Shown here piece after piece: positions 12,061-25,690 of a DNA stretch of 64,000 bases. The DNA is taken from assembly GCF_947172395.1 (NCBI RefSeq), contig NC_069086.1:18675572-18739571 (forward strand), given 5' to 3'. The DNA is from Bicyclus anynana. Its lineage: Eukaryota > Arthropoda > Insecta > Lepidoptera > Nymphalidae. Position 1 is the stretch's first letter; each line of letters begins with the position of its first letter. A program made the translations under genes and the position numbers. The notes under the pieces are model-generated. The model was given only the letters and a program-made list of their open reading frames with translations, had not been told where the DNA came from and did not search any database.

Positions 12061-13920
12061 AAACCGATGGTTATAAACAGAGTAACAATTCGAAAGGTAT
12101 GCAAGAAATACGTTGTACAAAAATAGCGTCTTATCTCCTTCACCCTAAGGCTTAGGTATGGCGTTTAGGCCACTCCGACGGGGTCAAAAAAAGCTTTCCC
12201 GGAAAAGCTCTACTACTACGACTGACCTGTTCCACTAGACTTCACTAGAGGGTGACATCGCGTATCCTCAAGCTGTTATGGATAAACAAATCAGACTTTG
12301 CCTTTTTTAAGACATGCAAAAAGTACAAATCAAAAATATAAATCAGATGATAATTTTCGAATACTTCTCAAAAATCACACAACATGTCCGTATGAATTTA
12401 ATAACAAAGTATCAAATTACAATAACTTCCTCATACAAAGTGGGTCATCTCTACCTGTGCACTGTGTACCGCGAGCCAAAAAAATAGAAACCGAACGATT
12501 TCCCATGCGTATCAAAGAGTACAGGAAATCTGGCGCAGACGCAGCTGCCAATACCTAATATCGGTCCACAAATCCCTTCGATACCTGTCGGAAGTGAAAG
12601 CTTCCAAAAAAGGTTATACTTTTATCCGAAAAGTCGGATTAATATGGAGATTTAGTTTGCAGATTTATAATTAACCCGTTTTACCTTTTTCCTTTAATTT
12701 AAGTCACTTGTTTCTTAAGCCTTTGATAAAAACTGGCTTCAATATGTTTATCTGGTTATCTCAACATTTTATACCTGTACCTTTGTTTAACACATTTGAG
12801 TAGTAATATAGCTATGTGACAAAGTAGACGGGTTCAAAGTAGCACATAGGACGTAGAATGTTCCTAGAACTATTTATAACTACAAAAAATCTTGATCCAT
12901 TGTCTTCAGTAACTTTATATTTTTCTTTTAAACTTATGGCTTTTTTGGTGACGTCGTTGCTGACAATTTGGTATTTGTGCATAATTTGATATTTGTATGT
13001 GTCTCGTTGGTTGTCACAAAGTAACTTCATAGAATCCCATAGAAAAGCGCCAAGATATAAAACCCACGAATAGATCCACAAGTAGGTAGTAGATATAGGA
13101 AATCAATAAACAGGTTTCATATAACTAGCCAGGCGTGTGCTATAAATTATAATATGGAAAGTAGGTATAGGTACTGGGAAGGTTACATTAGATCACATTT
13201 TATTTAAATTAGCAAATTTTTGTGTATTAGGTACATTTTAGGTGGTGACTAATATTTCCCTATGTAAAAAAGCTAAGATGGTCCTAAAGATTATTTGATA
13301 GATCAGGTATTATTATATCTTGGTGCAAATACCATGTAATAATTAAATTATGGTTACAGATATTTTAATATCTGTAAAGTATTAATATCGTCTCCTTTAG
13401 TATCGTAAGTCTAGTCTTCAAACGAACCATTGTTTTCTTTATCGCTTACTTCAGGAATGACGATTCATCTGTAGAAACTTTTCCTCCTATGTGTTTCATT
13501 TAAACGGCAAAATTAAGTATGTGTAGGTACTTTTTCAAAGCCCACGAGTAAATCAAAATTATAATATTAATATATATCTCATATCTCAAATGTAATCTCA
13601 AAAGCAATTGTCTTATCTATTACAAAATGAAGATGTTAATTCTCTCGCAAACGTTTATACTTAATGGCCGTCCGGGAAGTTTAAAAAAAAGTGGAAAAAA
13701 ATTAAATAAAAATTCGTATAAAAAGTAGGTAGTTAATAGGTGTGATACAATAAAGATGTTACAATAAATAAGAGGCAGAGAGAGGATGTTAATAATAAGA
13801 GACGCGGAGGCTGCGCGGGCGCCGACAGAGGTCGATGCTCTATGAAATATTTGCATATTATTATCTTTTTAAAGCGTCGATTATTAGCAGCGATGTATAG
13901 GGAAGCGACTTGGTCTTAGC

Positions 13921-14250
13921 TTTTTTTTTATTCTTTACAAGTTAGCCCTTGACTACAATCACACCTGATGGTAAGTGATGATGGAGTCTAAGATGGAAGC
14001 GGGCTAACATGTTAGGAGGAGGAGGATGATTATCCACACCCCTTTCGGTTTGTTCACGACATCGTACCGGAACGCTAAATCGCTTCGCGGTACGTCTTTG
14101 TCGGTAGGGTGGTAACTAGCCACGGCCGAAGCCTCCCACCAGCCAGACCTGGACCAATTAAGAAAACCTCAATCGGCCCAGCCGGGGATCGAACCCAGGA
14201 CCTCCGTCTTGTAAATCCACCGCGCATACCACTGCGCCACGGAGGCCGTC
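13921..14250 (-). mobile_element. tRNA-derived SINE, family 1, copy 2
   Basis: Nearly full copy of the element at 384-704, with a tRNA-like head at its right end (GCGCAGTGG and GGTTCGATCCC on the minus strand) and a T run at the left end that is its A tail. I see no clear target duplication. Confidence 0.85.
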
Positions 14251-14261
14251 AAAGTTAGACG

Positions 14262-14400
14262 AGGCTAGTTTGTTAGACTGCAGATCACGAGGTCGAAGAT
14301 TGCCAAGTCATCTTTACAAATGTTATCGGCTATTAGTAATACTATCACTGAACCTTGGGAAACATGTTAAGTATGTCGGTTTGTTACTTACGGTAAGTTT
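14262..14400 (+). mobile_element. Possible SINE fragment adjoining the family 1 copy
   Basis: Begins with a tRNA-like stretch (GTTAGACTGCAGATCACGAGGTCGAAGATTGCC) in degenerate form. A related sequence occurs in reverse near 29690. The end is not defined. Confidence 0.35.
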
Positions 14401-15317
14401 TCCTTATAGAATTTTGAAATTAAAAAAATTACATTCTTCGTTAAGAGATTGAGAGAGGGGATAATATGGAGCTTAAACTCATCACTCTGCCAATGGAGGT
14501 CGGTTGGTGGGTTATGCTTATATTTGCAATCGATATTATCTTGTACCGTACCGTAGGTACAATATAATGTCGTTGGTCATTTTAGAAATACCTAGAGTTT
14601 TTTGTGGATATATCAACTCGTATTCTATTAAAAACCGCTTAATTCATAACATTTCTTTTGTAACGTCGGATAATGAAAACAACTGACTACCTGTTCGACG
14701 ACATTTAAACATCGCGACCAAAAAAAAAATTGAATTAATATAATTCCCTCAATATATTAGAATTGATTAAACAGGCATTCGACTGCGTTCCAAAAGTCAC
14801 TTTAACCCTATCAAGATTAAGTTTATTATTGATTATTCCCAAAAGAAATTTATGACATTTCGATGCAAAGTAAACAATAGAATGCGCCGAAAGGGTGAGG
14901 AAGGGTTGTCCTTTTTTTTGACCAGCTTCCTGGAAGACCTACGTCTCTCTCACACGCATTATAAATGTCACAATAGAGAGAGATAGAAGCATAACAAAAT
15001 CAGACAGCTTTTTATAGTCTGCAGTTTCAGTATTCAAATGACGTCGATGCATCCGTTTTTAGAATTGGGAAAATAAATAAGTCTACGACACAGCGAATTG
15101 GTTGTTCGGGTGTAAACTGTTTTACGACTTCCTCACTGTGAGATCACAATAAGACAATAACTTGTCATAAATACGATATAAAACTAGCTATGCTAATGAC
15201 GTCTTTACAATATTATTCTAATATTTATAAAACTACGTTTTAAATAATTGTTTTTCTTAGAATATCCTCATAGACGTGAAGTGACGTGTAAAAACATATA
15301 AAATTCGATAAGAAGAG

Positions 15318-15432
15318 ATCATTATCAGCTTATTTTAACTGTTTACTATAGAATCAGTTCCTTATAGGAGAGGCACATAGTGTTTAGGCCTACCACGTCA
15401 CTCCATTGCGTATTGGCAGGCTGGAGAGGACT
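15318..15432 (-). mobile_element. Degenerate repeat, SINE family 3 tail region
   Basis: CATTATCAGCTTATTTTAAC...GGAGAGGCACATAGTG...ATTGCGTATTGGCAGG matches the left part of the element at 29399 at many positions. No tRNA-like head is kept. Ends are approximate. Confidence 0.5.
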
Positions 15433-16045
15433 AGAGGACTAAGCTTGTCGATAAAATTACAGCTGTAGAACATGTGCCTATGAAATGCGTTAATCTGTTA
15501 AAAGCTATGATTTAACATTTTAACATAAGAAAACAACATATCTCTTTCATATCACAATCTTAAAAATATATATCGAAATAACAAATATCTCATCCCTATC
15601 CGATCAGTATTTTTGAGAAAGAAAGCGGACACACAAATATACTTGCAGATAGCAACTCTTCTTCCTTTAAAGTTAGTTGAAATACTTCAATAGTCCAACT
15701 GATGGAATGTTTTTTTAATTCTGAAGAGACTTGCGCTACATTCATGCCTGGTGGAAAGCAAAGATGAGGTCTAAGTAGGAACGCGCTTGCGTAGAAGATG
15801 CCTCTTCACTCTTGGATTTGGTCTTTGACACGTGTACCTATGATGGCATCGTTTTCGCTTACCAAGCTACTCGTGCCGCTGCTCGGTCGCTGCTCGCTGT
15901 AGGCTGCTCGGGTGCGAGGCTGCCTCTATAGGCCGCGTTGCGAAACGGCCGAGCCTTGTCGGTTGAAGGTCGGTCAGCGTACGCGCCATTCGCAGCACAA
16001 CGGTACACTACACACACAATTCACTATGTATATTATGTGTGTACA

Positions 16046-16321
16046 TCTATATACATATATATAAAAGAAAGTCGTGTTAGTTACTCCACTTATAACTTAA
16101 GAACGGCTGAACCGATTTAGCTGAAAATTGTCACGGAGGTAGTTTAGAGCCAGGAGATGGACATTGGATACTTTTTACTTTTTTTTTACGGGTAGGGTAG
16201 GGTAGAGTAGGGTAGGGTAGGGGTAGGGCAGAGGTAGGGTAAGGGTAGGGAAGGGGTAGGGTAGAGGTAGTTGAAAGTTAACATCGAGTTTCACGCGGAC
16301 GAAGTCGCGGGCGTCCGCTAG
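16046..16321 (+). mobile_element. Non-autonomous Helitron with internal GGGTA array
   Basis: Begins TCTATATACATATATATA after an A and ends in CTAG before a T, the usual A|TC...CTAG|T ends of Helitrons. Just inside the end the bases GCGGAC and GTCCGC form the expected terminal hairpin. The middle holds the line ACGGCTGAACCGATTT, shared in type with the copy at 44581, and a GGGTA-type array. It has no transposase. Confidence 0.75.
16190..16270. repeat. Degenerate GGGTA pentamer array
   Basis: About 15 irregular GGGTA/GGGGTA units inside the Helitron. The G-strand has several GGG runs at short spacing and fits a G-quadruplex pattern. It resembles but is not the insect telomere unit TTAGG. Confidence 0.85.
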
Positions 16322-16330
16322 TTTAATATA

Positions 16331-16630
16331 AGAACAGTGATAGCCCAGTGGATCTGACCTCTGCCTCCGATTCCGGAAGGTGTAGGTTCGAATCCGGTCC
16401 GGGTGTGCACCTCTAGGCTCCAACTTTTCAGTTGTGTGCATTTTAAGAAATTAAATATCACGTGTCTCAAACGGTGAAGGAAAAACATCGTGAGGAAACC
16501 TGCATACCAGAGAATTTTCTCAATTATCTGCGTGTGTGAAGTCTGCCAATCCGCATTGGGCCTTCGTGGTGGACTATTGGCCTAACCCCTCTAATTCTGA
16601 GAGGAGACGAACAGAATGTTGATGATGACA
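16331..16630 (+). mobile_element. tRNA-derived SINE, family 2, copy 1
   Basis: tRNA-like head with GATAGCCCAGTGG and GGTTCGAATCC, then the shared body (ATCACGTGTCTC, GAGGAAACCTGCATACCAG, CCAATCCGCATTGGG, GAGAGGAGAC) and a GATGATGAC tail. A 9-bp target duplication, TTTAATATA at 16322 and TTTAATACA at 16631, flanks it with one mismatch. It landed nine bases behind the end of the Helitron. Confidence 0.9.
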
Positions 16631-19600
16631 TTTAATACACATGCAAAATAAGTAGGCGTATGAGGTAAGTTATTTTATTTTTCACCTTAACATATTCACA
16701 TTCGCTTTATTGTTTACTGAAAAATATTTCTTGCGTTCATTCATAGACTTATTTAAAGCTTCAATAGCTCCACAGTAATCAGGCAGGACACAACACCAAG
16801 AGATAATGGGTTTAATCCGGCTGTGCGTATGGCGTAAATAGGGCGGTGCCACTGCCCAGGCACAGGGCGTAGACTCTCGGGGGCGCAAGAATAGACAGAA
16901 TTAAGCATTAGAATGGGCAACTCATGTGCAGTAGTGAACCTGCGTTTGAGTTTTAGTGAATGAGACACAGTGGGTGGTATGATAGGCAAAGGGCCTACTT
17001 AAATAGGGCGCAGTTATAGAAGGGCGCGGAAAAGGCTTTTTACGGCACTGTATCCTAATCCTTACACAGTATTTCCAACCGACACTATACTATACTACAC
17101 TTTTTAGTTTATACAAATCGGAGATTGAAAATTGACTTATTACTACTATATTAAGAAAGTCAAAGCTACTTTATCAACTGACATACATTGGGAATCAAAA
17201 TCTTATACAGAACCAAAAATTTTCATCGATTATAATATAGAAGGTGCCTTGTAATGTCCAAATGTGCCAAATAGCAATGACAACAATACTTGTCACACAG
17301 ATAAGATTTTGCTACTAAATTGTATCATACATGGACTTTGTATTTGTATGTAGCCAAAACATAGTAGGCGTGTCTAAAATACGCACACTAATGCACTATG
17401 TATATGTATTGTATGTTGTATATTCACATATACAATGGACATTGTATGGATTTCCTAAAAAAACTACTTTTCCTAACTGCCGGGCAAACCGAATGTTATT
17501 CTAAATAGGCTATTACGTACAATCCGATTTAAATACTCGTATATAATACTAAGTACTGCGTCACAGTATGAGGAAGTTGTACAAAAGATACCTATTTACA
17601 TTGTACACAGTTGAGTACATAAAAATCTGAATGTAACAATATTTGTGCACCAAAAATAGAAATATTATAAATAAACAGCTTCCTTATTCACGGTTTCTAT
17701 CAGTTTTAAGATATCATAATAACTAAAGTATCCTGATGGACTTAGTACTATCTAAACGAATTCCTCAAAAGCTAGCTACCCATCGTAGGCTCCTCTTATG
17801 ATTGCAGATATTTATGCAGAAAGCACATAACATCAACACCACTTGCTCGACATAAAAATCGAAAATGTTTGCACTATAAATTGTATTACAATGTACCCAA
17901 TCCCTCAAGTTAGACATAATAACATTGATTTTAATTAAGTTTCGATCACTATAGTACGAACTGTCAATAATATCGATTCATTAGTTATCGAACTAAATAT
18001 TCCTATAGCAAGTCGAGTACCTCCGTAATTATTAATTGAAAACTAACGTTAACGTGTTTTTGTTCAAAAACACCGCGCTTTAAGTTGCAACCACTTGAAG
18101 AACTTTTTCTAACACTCTAAAACATGTGAAACGATCATGCCCCGAAATAGTTAATAGGGTCACGCGGTAAAAAACCGCGCGTTTCCGTAACCATACACCG
18201 CCAAACCGCTCACCTTGCTGGTTTAAAAAAAACTTAACCCAATTCCAAAATGTGCATCACAAAAAACCTACCTGCCTCCAGTAGCGGGAGTGCACCCTCG
18301 GTACCAAAAAAATAAATAAAAAAGGTATAACCGTAAAAGATTCTTTTAAGTGCACGAAATAAAGAATCGGTGGCATTTTTTCGCGGTTTTTTTTTGACAA
18401 CTTAATAGCTGCGTTCCGTATTTCGCAACGGTACCTTTTTTAAAAAAATCCTTTTTTGTCTATTGCAGATGTTTTTGCGAATTCTAAATTGTGTTATTGC
18501 GTTTCGCGTGTCCTTTTGAAATGTTCTGTTTTGCTTTAACTCTATGTTTACGACAAAACAAATGATTGTAAAAGGCTTTTCAAAATAAAGTACCTACGAG
18601 TAAAGGACATTTATTGTTACAAAATTTAACTAGGACCCGCAAAATCAATATGGTCCATGTATCAAAGATATGCCTAAAACCTCTGTTATTAATAAAACAA
18701 TATTTTCTTAATAAATCATAATTATGAGTAACTCATAATTATTACACAAGAATTGTATTCTCTATCTCTAATTACGAATGTGTACCTCTTTGATTTTATA
18801 CCGGTCCTTTTAACCTTGAAGCTATAAAGGCTTTCATTATTGATTTGCAAGTTATATTATTATCTTTTGTTGATAGATCATCACAGAGAACAACGGCTTA
18901 AATTGGCTCAAAGGAAGTAATCCCTTACTAAACCTAATGTCATAAATACTCGTAATAGACTAGCCTGCGCATGCGTCACTGAAGAGGTAGCCATAGTGTG
19001 ACGTCATTACTGCTTCCGGTCCGACGCCATTATCCTCCCTTTATATTCTAAATGTATAGAGGATAACATACCTTTATGTAAGCCGCTGTATTGCAAACAA
19101 AATAGGTTTTGCTTTTGCACACAACGTATAATGATATGAACTAGTGTTAAGAAAACAAAAACTCTAACCAAAACAAATTTTTTAAATAATATTTTACTAC
19201 AGCAAAATTAAATATAGTAATTATAATTCGGCTGTATGTTTGGTTTATTTTAGTTAATATCGATATCGCTATTTACTATACTATTGCTGCTAACTATTGC
19301 TAACGTATGCTACGTGTATGAAGTATAATATAGAAACGAGTCAAAAATAGCACTATATTACATAGTAAAGTAAGTGATAATTCAATTATTGGTATCTAAA
19401 CATGACCTAGTCTGAGAGCCCACAGAGCGGCTCGGACCAGACGATTCACAAACAATGTAAATTGATGAGAGCCTCCCACCGGGCTCGAGTGCACATAGCA
19501 TTGCTAAGCTGTAGCGATTAAAATCTATAAAAAAATATTGGCCTTAATGTAAGACTTTTTAAATAACATTAAATTAGACAAAATATTTAAATGTAATAAA

Positions 19601-21599
19601 ACTTATTTGTTGCAATAGCATCTGAATATTCGAGTCAACAGAAAATATTCACAAATTATTTCGATGTCAGAAATAAACGAGCATGAGATATTATATTGGG
19701 AAGATGATACGGTTTCCGTTAATAAACATAATTCTTGAGAAATGTTTAGGTATAAAACTTATGAAGGATGTATATGTATACATTTTCTGAAATATAATGA
19801 CAGACGGTACCGAAAAACACATACCATAAATTACAAACACCAGAGTAATATTTACAATTACAGAAAAAAATACTCACAAAATAAATAATGCAATAACGCT
19901 GTATGCTAAATTAAAATTAAAGTACGATATGTACATTCAATTAGTTCGACTTCATTCGTCAGTAAGTAAGCTAGTAAACGAAACATAATAGCTATGGAAA
20001 GTATAGCTGTAAGCGGCTAACATGACTAGTCCTAGTATCGTCATGTTTTCTCTGTAAACTCAGTTCTCTAGACGGATAACTCAAATATTCTCTTTGCGGC
20101 TCAGAACTCACAAAGAGCTAAAAATTATACCTAAAGCCCTAAAATAACACCGCTATAATATAAAAGCCTTGGAGAGGTTTTAGGTACTTTTTGGCATATT
20201 ACACCGGAATTTGAGGTCGTATTTTGTTACATAGAACAAATATCGAGATCTCGTTCCTTTATAATGTAGAGATAAAGGTTTTGATGTAAATAAAACCTTT
20301 TCGAGGCTTTCGCCTGGCAACATGAAAAAGTCTTTTGTACTAAGTGTGTTCAATTTATTATTAAAAAAATACATTTCATGAGTATGGGAATTGAAAAAAG
20401 ATAAATACGTAATTTTCTTTTTATTATTTAATTATTTTTTTACATTAGGCATACATTACTAGCTTTCCAATATGTATTATGTAAATGTAAGTAGGATATT
20501 ACCACCTAGTTGATAAAAACATTTCTGTACTACGCTATGTAGAATCTAACCAACCTAAAAGAAACAACAATTAATTCATCTTCCCAGATACGATTGGCAT
20601 CAAGTGAGATCGTACTCAAGAATTAAAAAACAATTTGTATAAAGTTCCCATAGCCGCTAACAGTATTAAGTACTTTGTACATTAGTAAACAACTCAACGG
20701 TACAAATTAGGCCTAGGCCCTAAGTGTTGGACCTTTTTTGTAAAGTAGCTTCTAACGTCGTTTGCAGGCTTATTCCTTATTCCATACAAAACAGCTAAAG
20801 GTCAGAGTTTTCAGATACTCGTGAATTCACAAATTAGGTTGTTACAATCGATATTCCATCTTGTTCGACTAGAATTAGATTGGAATTTCAATTGGCCTTG
20901 TCTTCTTCATAAATACTTACGTGGATTTGGGGTAAATATAGGTGGATGTGTTATAATTTCGCTTTATATTCTATAATTCTTGCTATAATAAGTTATATCG
21001 CTTAGTATAGCCAGGGAATAGTTTCTTTATAATATAGTAATATATCTTTATATAGTTATAGGTGTTGATAAATGCGTCACGATGCGTATTTATAACTTAC
21101 GATTATTGTAGTAATTAATTAATGTTATAGTAGTTATATTGAAATGAATTATGATTCAACACATTGCTTTTGTTACATATTTTTATCTATCGTTATGTAA
21201 ACATACAACGCGTTTTTTCAAAACGTATACGTTTTGTAACACAAAAACTAATAATTAAAAAACCTTCTAGGCACCCAAATTACCTAATCCAGAAATACAA
21301 GTATACATGTAAAATTTTCAGAAAGCTATGTAACCAATTTTTAATAAATGATGAAATTAGAACCATAAATAGGATCATGTAAAAGCTGCTCCTTTTCGAA
21401 AGTGAAATTAAAAGTGAATCTTGGGAACAATAAAGATTTTTGAAACATCCTATATATTTATACAGAATGGTATGTATGTTCTAAAATTGAGTTTGCGTAA
21501 AGAACTATGCAGAAACAGACAGTAAAAAAGTGTTTATGAGCGAGTGACTCTGAATTATGATATAACGCCAATTAATTAGAGGTCGCAGTACTCTATTGA

Positions 21600-21835
21600 T
21601 CGTGTGAGATCGTGTGAGCCCAACGCGCTCTCGTGGGTGTTGACGAACCGCGGAACAAAAGTTCGAAAGGATTTAGCAACGTACAGTAGGCGGTCTCAAG
21701 GTGATTGCCAGCCGACATTGAACCGTATCCCGCGGTGATAGGGCCGGCGTCGACGCCGCCGCGGCCGAAGACAAATTACGACATACGGATATTGGGTAAG
21801 CTGTGTTGTAAAAACGCCGGCACACGAAAGTACGG
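21600..21835. promoter_or_regulatory. GC-rich pocket, candidate regulatory element
   Basis: A short GC-rich island in AT-rich intron with many CpG and the perfect palindrome GGCGTCGACGCC near 21747. No open frame or TATA box is convincing. Preserved GC-rich islands in a large intron of a regulated gene are often enhancers or promoters, but this is only compositional evidence. Confidence 0.3.
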
Positions 21836-22071
21836 CGAATTTGACTCATATGTTAACTTTTGGTACATTCAATGAACTATTTTTTTCACATACTGGTATA
21901 GTACTTAGTAGTTCTTTGTGAATTGTTTATGGAAGTACAGTCCGCTTATGTTTCCAGTTTATGGTAGTTACTTAGGGCACAATGATTTTCCAATGAATAT
22001 CAAATTTAAATTCTGACACAGCTTATCTAAATTATAACACACAACTATAAAAAACGTACCTAGCAGCGGCG

Positions 22072-22111
22072 AAGAGTCCTTAAAGGCCAATTAATGCCTT
22101 TAAGGACTCTT
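22072..22111. repeat. Perfect hairpin, 16-bp arms and 8-base loop
   Basis: AAGAGTCCTTAAAGGC at 22072-22087 is the exact reverse complement of 22096-22111. Loop CAATTAAT. Not flanked by a T run or other sign of a terminator; nature unknown. Confidence 0.9.
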
Positions 22112-25100
22112 ATACCTTTTAAAAATACATACATTCATATTCATTTGTAACAAGCGACATGAATTTCCTTTTCTTTAGGACGACTTACCATCGTCAACTT
22201 TCTATCCATCGCCACTGGCACCTAGTACATATACCTATTACTAAGTTCGTCATTGATAAAAGGCAATACCAAAGCACCTCTCTCCAAAAAATGTCCTACA
22301 ACCCGCTTCTCAACCTAAGGCAAAGCTACTAAGTCTCATACGTACTTCTTCTCATTTCTCATTCTAAGAGAAGACTCGCGATCGAGTTTACCCAATGACG
22401 GCTAAGTATACATATGTGTATGCATAAATATACATCAAATAAATAGATATATACACGATGGAATATTTTTCCGCCGCAAAGATTATTTATTTTCATTGGC
22501 ATTATAGCCGGATATTGCCTCACGTGTAATAGTATTGATACAGGAAGTACACTCATTAGTCGACGTTTTTTTAATCATTTTAATCACTGGGTAGGTATTG
22601 ATTGATAAAATAATCGTTGTATTTTAGAATAATTTATGCAGAGTCCATCACGACTGTATAATTGATAATATTTAGAGTTAACTAATTTAAGAAAGCTTTT
22701 ATGACAAAAATAGAAATAAATGTCTACTATAGTTTATATCAATTATTTACTTATTGAATCATTCGTCTAACACAATGTTGTAACCGTCATTACTCTATTT
22801 ACGCGGCAAAATCTTTTCGCTTAGTGAAACAGAAAAACATAATTATTAATAACATTCAAAAGCCTTTAGCAAAGAATTATGTTAGGACATAAACGAACCT
22901 ATTTTTATAGACATTGCCTAAAAATGTACAATTTCCTGATGTTCACCGTAGCGGAAACTACAGCATGCCGGCGTGGCGTTGCGCGCGCGCCGCGGACAAA
23001 CAAACAAACATACAATATTGTTTCCAACGCAGTTTCCGCCTGTTATGATACAAACTGTATTGTTGTTCTCTGCTTTCCTTCATCTCAGCAGCATCCGCTA
23101 TCTCTCTAGATGTATCTCGCATGTGCATGTCTCGCATTCCTATTATCAGCAAAACTCACAAATAAAGAAGTTTTCCAAAACGTATTTTACATATGCCATG
23201 TATTGTATCAAGGCCTATTGTATCAAGCCCCAAAGTTCTATAAGGCTTCAATAGTTCCAAAGGTCTCAAATCTCAAAACTCAAATCGAAGAAGTTCGTGA
23301 GAATACAAATAATTTATATGGACTATCACAATAAAGTGTAAATAATCATATAAATATACAAAACAAAATTATCAATTTAAATTTTAAACTAACTACGCAA
23401 CGTATTTTGTTTTTTTTTTTTTGTCGATGAAAAGACCACAAAGAATTCTGCCTAAAGGACAACCTGTCAGTCTGACGCCGAGATGTAGTGTTGTGCAACA
23501 AAAACCGGTGTTTACATACACATATATCGTAACGCCGAATTAATGGCATTGTCTTGATTACGCAATGACGACATTCGCGCACGCAAACAGGAAAACTTGC
23601 GATATATAGCGCAACGCAAGCGCAGGCTCCTGATACCTCGCGCCCCATTCATGCCGTCGCCGTCAGACCGCAGATAGCATGTTGCCCGTCATGGCACCGC
23701 AAATGAGGTCACTTATTTTAGTTTAGCATATAGGAAAGCGGTCAATATTTATAGTAAACAGTAACATAACAACACTTTAGTATGTACTTTATAAAATGTA
23801 TGTACCTAATTATTAAAAAGATCATCATTTTTGAATGTTTATGATAAAAAACAATACTAAATTATAATTCAATATATAACAATTAAATATGTTATATATA
23901 AACGTAATAACAATAAGCATCTACTTTCATATAATACATTGTTATTAATTATCACACATATTGAAAAATGTATCATGAAGGCATAAATGAGCATGTATGA
24001 TATACGAGTACCTATTTTTTTCTCATGAAATCGACTATTATTGATATCATATTCTATTGCTGAACGCTAAAATTGCTATAGGAACTTAAATAACATTTAA
24101 AATTTAGTTTCTTGTAAAAGTACAGGATAAATAAACCGATGTGCCTATCTATATTAAAAGTGAAGTACTTTAAGTTAATAGATACATAGTATAGTAGAAA
24201 TTTCAGGGACTTCGATCAATTTTACGAAACAATATTATCAGTGTTGATGAAATTGGAGCGGATTGCGTTAGGTAATTATTAGGCTGCCGGTTCTGATTGT
24301 TTATTGCTTTATCCTTATCAAAATTCTGGTTTAAATGTAAAAAAAACAACTTTGTAATGTAAAACAAATAATATCTTAATTTCCGGATCTTATCGTTTCA
24401 GTAGTATTTACTAGTCATTTAGGTACCTAATTCAAATAATAATAAAAGGTTTACAATTTAAATTAAAACCTAATTAATTTTAAACTCTGTTATTTTTATA
24501 CTCCTACTAGAATTCGTCAATTTTGAATTTTTGGTTTAAGTTCATGCCACTCTTTTTCGTGCCATATTTATTTCGTACGCGAATCACAACAACAACATGC
24601 ACATTTATGTATATTTAAATATGTCATCAGTATAATATCGTGATTGTCAGCCTATTTTATTGGCTCAGGACCCGGCGTCCCTCGTTATAGGGCAGCTTAA
24701 TCTCTATATAAATTGATCTTTTTAAATATGTACAAATTGGTTGTTATAATAAATCCAATATGACCAAGTTGTTCATAAAACGTACGATGTAGATACGCGC
24801 CAGTATGAACCGCAGAAAACCGGTATTCGGTAAGGAACGTAAAGGCGGAAACGTTAGCCAATCTCGAGCAAGTGGGCGCCGGATTTCGTCGTGGTATCCG
24901 ATTGCTTTAGCACAAGGTGTAACGTCCAGAATGTTTTAGTATCACATTTATTTATTTATAACTATTACTTTTATATGTAAATTAAAATATTGGTAGGTAG
25001 TGAAATTCAAACAAGCACTAAAATAATCTATGTTTCCAACATTTTACTTTTAAATTAACAGTAAATACTCGTATTATATACTAAATATTATGAATCAAAT

Positions 25101-25503
25101 AATACAGAGTCAACGACTTCAAATATTTGTTTTCCCATTATAAAGTCTATTAGCTGCCATATTAGCAATTGATTACAGTAATGACATGACGGAAAGGTTA
25201 AGACAAATCTATCGCTGCGAAGAACATTAGCATTGTTGAGCCAATTAATTAATTCTTACTACGTTCGCGTCTCAAAATTTTGTCTAATAGTGCATCCACA
25301 CCCAAGTAGTTTTTCTGGACATTTTGTATGACAGCATTAAGTAATAAATCGTACTTCCGTATAGATACATGCAATGTAAATAATGTTGTTCTAAGCGTCG
25401 TCCAGTTGAATAATAAACTAATGTTCGCTAAAATTAGTCTGCCTGAGTCTTCTTTATCTGCTGGCCCACGCATATTCGTGGGTTACCATTAAAAACATAC
25501 ACA

Positions 25504-25690
25504 TATAAACGAAACTATTTCAGCTACCATCACTTGTATCTGTTTACGGTGGGGCGCGGGCGGCGGGGCGCGGGGTGCGGGCGCGCGGGGTATCGCACAA
25601 GCAGGTCAAGGGAGCCGCGATGCACCGTTCGCGCGAAAACTCACTTTCGCGCGTTGCTGCACCAAACATGGCCGACCTACAGTGACGTGC
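25504..25690 (+). promoter_or_regulatory. GC-rich pocket behind a TATA box, candidate alternative promoter
   Basis: TATAAA at 25504 is followed 28 bases later by TCACTT and then by a very GC-rich block (25545-25690). Inside it CGCGCGAAA and TTTCGCGCG (25622-25645) form a 9-bp hairpin. The open frame across the block has no ATG near its start and no recognisable product. It could be a promoter with a non-coding first exon; unproven. Confidence 0.3.
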
